Source: a virus. Taken from it: DNA of 23,833 bases. Position 1 is the stretch's first letter; each line of letters starts with the position of its first letter. Positions 18,778-23,634 of the stretch are shown here, piece by piece. The stretch spans positions 1 through 23,833 of IMG/VR virus record IMGVR_UViG_3300042484_000534, one strand, 5' to 3'. The notes beneath the pieces were generated by a model. It saw only the letters and a list, made by a program, of their open reading frames with translations. It searched no databases and was not told where the DNA came from. The translations under genes and the position numbers were made by a program.

Positions 18778-18782
18778 AAATT

Positions 18783-18857
18783 TGGCGCCCACATATGGAA
18801 TCGAACCACAATCCCCGGTTTCGTAAACCAGTATATTATCCATTATACTATGCGGGC
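18783..18857 (-). tRNA. tRNA-Arg(ACG)
   Basis: Acceptor GCCCGCA/TGTGGGC, anticodon loop TTACGAA in stem CTGGT/ACCGG, T-arm TGTGG/CCATA, G73 and CCA. A34 would need host TadA editing to inosine to read all CGN it serves. Confidence 0.92.
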
Positions 18858-18862
18858 AAATT

Positions 18863-18937
18863 TGGTGGTAATAGTAGGATTTGAACCTACACCTTGCTCC
18901 GTATGAAGGAGGTGCACTACCGTTATGCTATATTACC
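18863..18937 (-). tRNA. tRNA-Met(CAT), elongator type
   Basis: Acceptor GGTAATA/TATTACC (fully paired, so not initiator), anticodon loop TTCATAC, T-arm GTAGG/CCTAC, A73 and CCA. An AUA-reading Ile tRNA (lysidine-modified CAU) is the alternative. Confidence 0.88.
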
Positions 18938-19033
18938 ATATAGAAACACACTAGAGTTTTACGATAAACTACGCTCCTGAGTTTCTGCCCAAGAGCTCAT
19001 AGGTCTGCCTATGTTTCTAATGTGTTTTTATAT
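18938..19033 (-). repeat. Stem-closed spacer F2
   Basis: ATATAAAAACACATTAGA (19016-19033) pairs with TCTAGTGTGTTTCTATAT (18938-18955) over about 17 bp. The arms are related to those of F1. The enclosed 60 bases include GGCAGACC..GGGCAGAA segments and no ORF. Confidence 0.6.
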
Positions 19034-19107
19034 GGTAGGGGCACAGGGAATCGAACCCTGATAGACCGGTTAAAAGCCGGATATTCTAGCCGTTGAATTA
19101 TACCCCC
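19033..19107 (-). tRNA. tRNA-Lys(TTT)
   Basis: Acceptor GGGGGTA/TGCCCCT, anticodon loop CTTTTAA in stem TCCGG/CCGGT, T-arm CAGGG/CCCTG, A73 and CCA. Confidence 0.95.
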
Positions 19108-19110
19108 ATA

Positions 19111-19186
19111 TGGTCCACAGCGTCAGATTCGAACTGACACCTCATCGGTTAAGAGCCGAGTACGCTACCGTTAACGCCAGCTGTGG
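19111..19186 (-). tRNA. tRNA-Lys(CTT)
   Basis: Acceptor CCACAGC/GCTGTGG, anticodon loop CTCTTAA in stem CTCGG/CCGAT, T-arm GTCAG/CTGAC, A73 and CCA. Confidence 0.93.
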
Positions 19187-19195
19187 ATGGATCGT

Positions 19196-19270
19196 AAATA
19201 TTTTCTTTTACGTGCCATCCAGGACCATACGGGATCCGGGATGACACTACAGTTTACCTGTACGTTTCAT
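19196..19270 (-). pseudogene. Possible frameshifted or remnant small ORF
   Basis: After AAAGGAG, an ATG at 19270 opens MKRTGKL and stops at once (TAG). The -1 frame continues as VVSSRIPYGPGWHVKENIYDP, a protein-like sequence that runs into tRNA-Lys. Either a broken gene, a frameshift product or chance. No classical slippery heptamer is visible. Confidence 0.35.
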
Positions 19271-19271
19271 G

Positions 19272-19400
19272 TCATTCTCCTTTGTTGATATTTCTCTTTT
19301 GTGCTTGGCGTTCTGATTTCCAGAACACTCGTTTCCAATCTTTCAAATGCTTCCACCATTGTGGAGGCGCAGTTAGGTTACCTTTTTTGACATTTGCCAT
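19272..19400 (-). CDS. Small phage protein, 42 aa
   Basis: MANVKKGNLTAPPQWWKHLK followed by a basic Trp-rich helix (DWKRVFWKSERQAQKRN). AGGAAATCCT precedes the ATG. The motif APPQWWKHLK with Lys/Arg-rich tail is recognisably phage-like, with no function I know. Its charge suggests RNA or DNA binding. It lies between tRNA-Phe (with an E element) and tRNA-Lys. Confidence 0.75.
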   Translation of the reverse strand: MANVKKGNLTAPPQWWKHLKDWKRVFWKSERQAQKRNINKGE

Positions 19401-19415
19401 AGGATTTCCTTTATA

Positions 19416-19478
19416 AAACAGGATGCTTATTTTTCAATTAAAAGTTGAATTTTTGAATTTGCTGTTCGCATCCTAAAA
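19416..19478 (-). ncRNA. E element 7, short form
   Basis: Follows the CCA of tRNA-Phe with TTTTAGGATGCGAACAGCAAA and ends AAGCATCCTGTTTT. Arms AGGATGC (19468-19474) and GCATCCT (19419-19425) show a covarying replacement of the A-U step found in the AGGATAGC copies. Inner hairpin TTCAA-CTTTTAA-TTGAA; its loop is identical to that of element 8. Confidence 0.7.
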
Positions 19479-19554
19479 TGGTACACCCTGTTGGAATCGA
19501 ACCAACTTCAACGGCTCTTCAGACCGCCGCTATGACCACATCAGCTAAAGGTGC
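19479..19554 (-). tRNA. tRNA-Phe(GAA)
   Basis: Acceptor GCACCTT/AGGGTGT, anticodon loop CTGAAGA in stem GCGGT/GCCGT, T-arm GTTGG/CCAAC, A73 and CCA. Confidence 0.94.
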
Positions 19555-19562
19555 ATTATACT

Positions 19563-19638
19563 TGGTCTCCCTACCAGGATTCGAACCTGGACCACACGGC
19601 CCCAAACCGTGTACGCAACCTGATAACGCTTTAGAGAG
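19563..19638 (-). tRNA. tRNA-Pro(TGG), second copy
   Basis: Acceptor CTCTCTA/TAGGGAG, anticodon loop TTTGGGG in stem CACGG/CCGTG, T-arm CCAGG/CCTGG, A73 and CCA. Body unlike the first copy. Confidence 0.92.
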
Positions 19639-19645
19639 ATAAAAT

Positions 19646-19720
19646 TGGTGGAGGCCGAGGGAATCGAACCCTTCTAGTCACGATGCTTGCAAGGCAACGC
19701 CGTAGCCCACTACTGCCCCC
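19646..19720 (-). tRNA. tRNA-Ala(TGC), second and weaker copy
   Basis: Acceptor GGGGGCA/GGCCTCC with a mismatch at the seventh pair. Anticodon loop CTTGCAA in a stem with one U-U. T-stem with one A-C. A73 and CCA. The 3:70 G-U alanine identity pair is kept. Confidence 0.8.
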
Positions 19721-19790
19721 AATTACAAAGCATACTATTCTAACTCGTCAAAAGAGTCTGCGTTATACGTCTTTAGTATACTTTGTAATT
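19721..19790 (-). repeat. Stem-closed spacer F4
   Basis: AATTACAAAGTATACTA (19774-19790) pairs with TAGTATGCTTTGTAATT (19721-19737) over 17 bp with one U-G. It abuts tRNA-Asn on one side and tRNA-Ala on the other and encloses about 36 bases. Confidence 0.65.
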
Positions 19791-19867
19791 GGCTGTCCGA
19801 CTAGGGATCGAACCTAGCTCATTCTTCGTTAACAGCGAAGCGCCTACACCATGCTTGCTCTCGGACA
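19790..19867 (-). tRNA. tRNA-Asn(GTT), second copy
   Basis: Acceptor TGTCCGA/TCGGACA, anticodon loop CTGTTAA in stem CTTCG/CGAAG, T-arm CTAGG/CCTAG, G73 and CCA. D-loop larger than usual. Confidence 0.9.
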
Positions 19868-19874
19868 ATAAAAT

Positions 19875-19950
19875 TGGCGCCATGGACGGGACTCGAACCC
19901 GCCTGGTACGGATAGACAATCCGCTGCCCTACCCCGAGGACTACCATGGC
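19875..19950 (-). tRNA. tRNA-Asp(GTC), second copy
   Basis: Acceptor GCCATGG/CCATGGC, anticodon loop TTGTCTA (U at 37, normally a purine) in stem GCGGA/TCCGT, T-arm GCGGG/CCCGT, G73 and CCA. Confidence 0.9.
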
Positions 19951-19954
19951 ATGT

Positions 19955-20029
19955 TGGTATCGCGTACGGGGATCGAACCCGCCTGAGTAAGTTGAAAGCC
20001 TACGGACCTCACCAGAAGTCAAACGCGAT
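19955..20029 (-). tRNA. tRNA-Glu(TTC), second copy
   Basis: Acceptor ATCGCGT/ACGCGAT, anticodon loop CTTTCAA in stem GTAGG/CTTAC, T-arm GCGGG/CCCGT, A73 and CCA. Confidence 0.92.
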
Positions 20030-20036
20030 GTAATAA

Positions 20037-20099
20037 AACAGGATAGCATCTTTTTTCCATTAAAAGTGAAATTAGAATTTTTGCTGTTGCTATCCTAAA
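20037..20099 (-). ncRNA. E element 8, short form
   Basis: Follows the CCA of the Tyr-like RNA with ATTTTAGGATAGCAACAGCAA and ends GATGCTATCCTGTTTT. Arms at 20089-20096 and 20040-20047. Inner hairpin TTTCA-CTTTTAA-TGGAA, with the same loop as element 7. Confidence 0.7.
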
Positions 20100-20101
20100 A
20101 T

Positions 20102-20189
20102 TGGTGGAGGCTGATGGAATCGAACCACTTGACAGCCACCCTGCTTAATATGTCTACCGGGTTACAGCCGGCAACAGGGAACAACCTCC
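20102..20189 (-). tRNA. tRNA-Tyr-like (GTA) without a normal D-arm
   Basis: Acceptor GGAGGTT/AGCCTCC, anticodon arm GCCGG-CTGTAAC-CCGGT, T-loop TTCGATT, A73 and CCA. Only about ten bases lie between acceptor and anticodon stem, so no D-arm can form. CCCTG there pairs instead with CAGGG in the long variable region. First RNA of array 2. A regular Tyr gene is at 14.6 kb. Confidence 0.65.
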
Positions 20190-20447
20190 AATTTGTTAAC
20201 ACACTCACGACCGGTAATTACCAATCCATAAGCAAACTATGTTCACTTATAAAGAATGTGTATATTAAAAGCCACTAGCAGGAAGAACTATGTTCCACTA
20301 GCCTCCAAGGACTAGCCCAACACCAATTGCTTTTAATATGACAGATTTTTCGCTCTAGAAGAAGAGTTTCATCCTTGCCACCGCCCGTTTGCCCATGTTT
20401 TAAGTGCGGGCCAGGACCTCGTTTCCTGTATGTTCACACTTTGCGGT
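20190..20447 (-). other. Non-coding stretch with stem-closed spacer F3
   Basis: ATATTAAAAGC (20329-20339) and GCTTTTAATAT (20262-20272) pair over 11 bp. Between them the motif GGCTAGT/GCTAGTGG is repeated around GGAACATAGTTC. On either side I see only ORFs of 3-13 codons (for example MGKRAVARMKLFF), none with support. Confidence 0.5.
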
Positions 20448-20600
20448 CTACAACTGCCCTTGAGCAATCTCGCGCTTTCCAACAGCTTTGTGGTATAGTT
20501 TAGCTCTTGCTAACTTGTTCACAATCAATTGCTTGAACTGTTCTTTAGTTAACTCGTACTGCCTAGTCCACTCTGCTTCTTTAATCTTTTTTTCTATCAT
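20448..20600 (-). CDS. Small protein, 50 aa, helical and basic
   Basis: MIEKKIKEAEWTRQYELTKE, then a second helix (QFKQLIVNKLARAKLYHKAVG) and a short tail. Strongly charged, probably two helices, with no motif. It lies between a strong terminator upstream and the tRNA array downstream, so it depends on read-through or an unseen promoter. Confidence 0.7.
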   Translation of the reverse strand: MIEKKIKEAEWTRQYELTKEQFKQLIVNKLARAKLYHKAVGKREIAQGQL

Positions 20601-20612
20601 TCTTCTTGCGAA

Positions 20613-20650
20613 AAACAAAAAACCCCAGGAGTGTTAATCCTAGGGTCCTT
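20613..20650 (-). terminator. Rho-independent terminator
   Basis: CCCTAGGA / TCCTGGGG (20638-20645 and 20623-20630) with a seven-base loop, then six T. It lies between the 48-aa gene and the 50-aa gene and array 2, so array 2 transcription may be gated here. Confidence 0.88.
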
Positions 20651-20671
20651 GGAGTGAGCGTGTAATTTGTG

Positions 20672-20818
20672 TTACACAATGTCCTCCCGGACCCTTGAAA
20701 TCTCTGGTGTACGATCATATGATAGACTTCCGCCATTAATCGATAACCAAGCGCAGGCTATTACACCTGCCTGTTTGGGCATCGTATTAAACAGTTGATG
20801 TCTATTGGACAATTGCAT
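20672..20818 (-). CDS. Small protein, 48 aa
   Basis: MQLSNRHQLFNTMPKQAGVI, then ACAWLSINGGSLSYDRTPEI and SRVREDIV. AAGAG precedes the ATG. It is the only gene between the promoters at 20.9-21.1 kb and the terminator at 20.6 kb. Its leader contains a hairpin ACAGCA-ATGG-TGCTGT. No recognised family. Confidence 0.65.
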   Translation of the reverse strand: MQLSNRHQLFNTMPKQAGVIACAWLSINGGSLSYDRTPEISRVREDIV

Positions 20819-20868
20819 TTTGTTTCTCTTTAAAACCTTGTTTACTTAAACAGCACCATTGCTGTCTA

Positions 20869-20904
20869 TGTGTTAATTATAACGCCTTTCAGCGTCCCTG
20901 TCAA
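20869..20904 (-). promoter_or_regulatory. Perfect sigma-70 promoter P1
   Basis: TTGACA (20899-20904), 17 bp, TATAAT (20876-20881), start near 20869. Confidence 0.88.
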
Positions 20905-20924
20905 CAACTTTTGGAATCTTTCTT

Positions 20925-20942
20925 TGTTGTATTTTTACAACA
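20925..20942. promoter_or_regulatory. Inverted repeat TGTTGTAAAAATACAACA, putative operator
   Basis: 18 bases, differing by one base from the repeat at 7959-7976. It is 20 bp upstream of the P1 -35 box, against 10 bp at 7.9 kb, so both sites face the same side of the helix relative to the promoter. Confidence 0.5.
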
Positions 20943-20968
20943 CTCGCAGACTACATTGTTTGCTAACT

Positions 20969-21004
20969 TGTTTCTATTGTACTACTAATTAGTCTCTGTG
21001 TCAA
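20969..21004 (-). promoter_or_regulatory. Near-consensus promoter P2
   Basis: TTGACA (20999-21004), 17 bp, TACAAT (20976-20981). Confidence 0.8.
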
Positions 21005-21054
21005 CAACTTTTTGTCTTTTTGGACAAATTGTTTTAACAGCGAATCTTTAACAG

Positions 21055-21090
21055 TCTTTCTATTGTATGTTTATTTAGTCTCTTTGTCAA
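21055..21090 (-). promoter_or_regulatory. Near-consensus promoter P3
   Basis: TTGACA (21085-21090), 17 bp, TACAAT (21062-21067). P2 and P3 share the spacer block AGAGACTAA, so one is probably a duplication of the other. A degenerate half of the TGTTGTA repeat lies upstream at 21111-21122. Confidence 0.8.
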
Positions 21091-21103
21091 GAGCCATATG
21101 ATA

Positions 21104-21143
21104 ATGTGGCATTTTTACAACAAAATAAAAAAGCCACATCGTT
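21104..21143 (-). terminator. Hairpin after the radical SAM gene, probable terminator
   Basis: ATGTGGC and GCCACAT pair around a 22-base AT-rich loop. The first arm is followed by six T. The arm sequence is the same as in the perfect hairpin at 22.2 kb. Confidence 0.5.
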
Positions 21144-21159
21144 ATTTAAAATGAACAGT

Positions 21160-22197
21160 CTAGATTACATGTTTAGTTACCATAATTTCGTCAACTGTTA
21201 GACACTGTGATCGTCTACATATAGTTGGAATTGTGTTGAAAACTATTTCATCGTTGAACACATTGCCAATCTTGCCATCGTTCTTACAAATGCCAAAGTG
21301 CATGTCGCCGTTGGCATCTATAGCAAGTTTTTTCATTCCTACATTACAACTCCAGCCTTTGAACTTGTTTAAGTCTTTCATTATAATAGAGTATGCACTT
21401 GCCTGTGTAGTTTTAATTATGCCATCTTCTTCTACAGTTAAGTTTATCTTAAAATTTTTTCGATTGTTAGTGGGTGCTGCGTTTTTACGCTCATCCTCTA
21501 TTGATTTAATAATAGCTTTTTCGTCTTCGGAAAAATAATCAAGAGTTAAATCAGACTTTTGTGTGTAATCTTCAAGGTGTCTACTTGTTTGGAATGGCAA
21601 ATTAATGTGCTGGGTAGTAGTGTTTACTAATGGGAATATAATAAGTTTGTTAATGCCAATCGAGTGCGGTTTTAACTTTTCTTCTAACACATTCACTCTA
21701 TCGAACAGCGTAGGCACCAGCATGGCCCGTACTTCAACTTTGCCGCCATTTTCTTTTAGACGCACTGCAAGATTAACAAATTTTTCAATATCTGCGGTTT
21801 CTGGATGAAAACTAAGAAATATGTTAACAGATTTTAAAGCTTCGCTACAACGCTCGTACATCTTTGCGGGCATACTACCATTAGTAAAAATAAAAATCTT
21901 AAACTTGTGTTCTACTAATCGTTGTAAGAATAACTCAAAATTTGGTATGAGAAAAGGTTCGCCGCCAGTTAGTACTACTAACACAGTTTTATCTTCCGGC
22001 ACTGCTGCCTTTATCTTGTCCGATACTGCCATTAAGTCTTCGACTTTTGGCATTGTGTTAACATCTATAGTTCTGTGATTGTAAGGCTCGCAATAAGAAC
22101 AGTCGTAATTACACATATCAAGTGGCTTCCAATGTACAATGTAATCAGTTAACCAATTGTCTTTTTCAATTCTTAGGAGATTCATATTTTGTAGCAT
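21160..22197 (-). CDS. Radical SAM enzyme
   Basis: 345 residues from the ATG at 22197; the ATG at 22185 is equally possible and neither has a good ribosome-binding site. CNYDCSYC gives C29, C33 and C36 for the 4Fe-4S cluster. LTGGEP (76-81) is the SAM-binding GGE motif, and FIFTNGS follows as the next strand. The C-terminus holds further cysteines (WSCNVG, FGICKNDG, ICRRSQC), consistent with an auxiliary (SPASM/twitch-like) cluster. Such enzymes modify peptides, sugars or nucleotides. An upstream amidotransferase-like hydrolase and two ferritin-like proteins suggest a shared small-molecule or modification pathway. Product unknown. Confidence 0.82.
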   Translation of the reverse strand: MLQNMNLLRIEKDNWLTDYIVHWKPLDMCNYDCSYCEPYNHRTIDVNTMPKVEDLMAVSDKIKAAVPEDKTVLVVLTGGEPFLIPNFELFLQRLVEHKFKIFIFTNGSMPAKMYERCSEALKSVNIFLSFHPETADIEKFVNLAVRLKENGGKVEVRAMLVPTLFDRVNVLEEKLKPHSIGINKLIIFPLVNTTTQHINLPFQTSRHLEDYTQKSDLTLDYFSEDEKAIIKSIEDERKNAAPTNNRKNFKINLTVEEDGIIKTTQASAYSIIMKDLNKFKGWSCNVGMKKLAIDANGDMHFGICKNDGKIGNVFNDEIVFNTIPTICRRSQCLTVDEIMVTKHVI

Positions 22198-22226
22198 AAA
22201 AAACAATGTGGCCGAAGCCACATTGT
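22195..22226 (-). terminator. Strong hairpin terminator
   Basis: ACAATGTGGC-UUCG-GCCACATTGT (arms 22203-22212 and 22217-22226) followed by six T. It ends the amidotransferase gene. The start codon of the radical SAM gene lies at the foot of the T-run, so that gene needs read-through or its own signal. Confidence 0.9.
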
Positions 22227-22244
22227 TTATAAATCAATTTGTGT

Positions 22245-22838
22245 TTAGATTGATTCAATCCAATCTGGTATGTGATTTAAAACGTTCTTGTTAATTCCTA
22301 ACAGTTCGTTAACTTCATTGGGCAGTACAGGAACTTCCATCATTTCAGGATGCCACACTAAACCCCAGATTGGTTTAGTCTTATGTTTAAACCCTTCGAT
22401 GTTGCCATCTAAGTCTACTGCAATTGCGTCATAATCAGTACCTACAGTAACAATGTTAGAACCGTGGAAGCTATTAACTAACACATTATGTCCTTCCATT
22501 GTTACTACATGTTCTGTTCCTCTATGATTTTCAATATCATCACACACTGCTCCAGATATCTCTGCTAGAAAAAATGCCCCATGACAAATACCAAGAATAG
22601 GAATATTGTGTTCTATAGCATAGTTATATAACTTTAACTCAGTGTACAAACGTGTCATACTAGAATTCCCGCCACTTAATATTAACATATCAAATTCGTA
22701 AATCTTACCAGTATCCACATTTGGTATGGGCATAACATCATGTTTCTTCAAGAAGGTATGCCATACATGACTTAAACAATCATGTGTGAGACCGCTGTTT
22801 CCAACAATCTCTTCACGTTGACTAATTGCAATTTTCAA
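22245..22838 (-). CDS. Class I glutamine amidotransferase / gamma-glutamyl hydrolase-like
   Basis: A 197-residue protein. ILSGGNSS (53-60) is the oxyanion-side strand. LGICHGAFFL places the nucleophile at C85, and WGLVWHPE supplies H163 and E165, completing the Cys-His-Glu triad. VNSFHG (H125) matches the segment found in PuuD-type gamma-glutamyl-GABA hydrolases. The consensus GICxGxQ has Ala-Phe in place of the final Gln, so hydrolase rather than ammonia donor is likely. No synthetase domain is fused. One base separates it from the ferritin-like gene. Confidence 0.8.
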   Translation of the reverse strand: MKIAISQREEIVGNSGLTHDCLSHVWHTFLKKHDVMPIPNVDTGKIYEFDMLILSGGNSSMTRLYTELKLYNYAIEHNIPILGICHGAFFLAEISGAVCDDIENHRGTEHVVTMEGHNVLVNSFHGSNIVTVGTDYDAIAVDLDGNIEGFKHKTKPIWGLVWHPEMMEVPVLPNEVNELLGINKNVLNHIPDWIESI

Positions 22839-22839
22839 C

Positions 22840-23619
22840 TTATACCTGCTCTTGTGTTAACGGGCGAGTAGTTTTGCCATAAGCAGCTTCGATCATTTCA
22901 CGAGTGCCTGGTAATTCCACTGTACCTTTACAGTTAACTTCGAACAAATCTAAACGCATCTGTTTTGCCAACTCAACTACGCGAGCTTGCTTTTCAGGTG
23001 TGTCACAGATTTGTAAAAGTTTACGACGTCCCATCTTGCTATGAAATTTTTCATCACGAGCAATCTTAGCATAAGTGGTTGCAATGAAAGAATCTTCAAC
23101 ACAAGTTGCCATCATGGCCCAGTTACGTGCAGCACGGCCTTCGCCGATCAACTGATATAACGCCATGGCTAATTCGTCTGTGTCGCAATTATATTCTGTA
23201 AGAATCTTTGCGCCACGAATTGCTTTGTTATTTGCCATGTCAAACTCAACTGCTGCAGCAACATCGATAGGACCTTGATTTAGATATTCAACAACATCTT
23301 TAACCATACGGAAGTGATTGGCTTCGTCCAGGGCCTGCTTGCTCAACAACTGAAGTTCTTTTGGATCCATGTCGACTGGAGCATTAGCCACTTGGCCAGC
23401 AAGTTCAATCATGTTCATGCGTTCATTAACCATGCGGCCAGTGAAGTGCTTGACTAATTCTTCTCTTGTTCTGCCTTTGTAGTATGCTTCAACTTGACGC
23501 TCCGAAGCTGCAAACAATGTTTCATTTTCCGCTTCGATTTGATCTACAAATGAAGTTACTTGCTTGCTGCCGACTTCTTCGGCTACCATTTTTTCTAATT
23601 CTGCTGTATCAAATTTCAT
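22840..23619 (-). CDS. Ferritin-like di-iron protein, copy 1
   Basis: A 259-residue, almost all-helical protein with regularly placed metal ligands: E72 (MIEL), E99xxH102 (DEANH), E160 (IGEGRAARN), E175 and E190xxH193 (DEKFHSK). Two E..ExxH pairs in a four-helix bundle are the pattern of ferritin-like oxygenase/oxidase proteins. The closest types I can suggest are PaaA/PaaC or TenA-neighbouring families, without certainty. GGAG precedes the ATG. A paralogue ends 15 bases upstream. Confidence 0.65.
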   Translation of the reverse strand: MKFDTAELEKMVAEEVGSKQVTSFVDQIEAENETLFAASERQVEAYYKGRTREELVKHFTGRMVNERMNMIELAGQVANAPVDMDPKELQLLSKQALDEANHFRMVKDVVEYLNQGPIDVAAAVEFDMANNKAIRGAKILTEYNCDTDELAMALYQLIGEGRAARNWAMMATCVEDSFIATTYAKIARDEKFHSKMGRRKLLQICDTPEKQARVVELAKQMRLDLFEVNCKGTVELPGTREMIEAAYGKTTRPLTQEQV

Positions 23620-23634
23620 AGTTAATTCTCCTGA

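Noticed and set aside
10793-20099. E elements as integron attC sites or IS200/IS605 ends
   Set aside because: No RYYYAAC/GTTRRRY core sites and no integrase or HUH transposase nearby; the varying stem sequences fit RNA better. Not fully excluded.
10793-20099. E elements as ordinary terminators
   Set aside because: Loops of 40-240 bases and a TGTT tail rather than a T-run; real terminators here have UUCG or short loops and six or more T.
10793-20099. Hammerhead or hairpin ribozyme in the E elements
   Set aside because: No CUGAUGA/GAAA core for hammerhead. ACAG and CCTGTT recall the hairpin ribozyme substrate strand, but loop B sequence is missing.
10784-20400. CRISPR array
   Set aside because: The periodic units are tRNA T-arms and E elements, not identical repeats with unique spacers.
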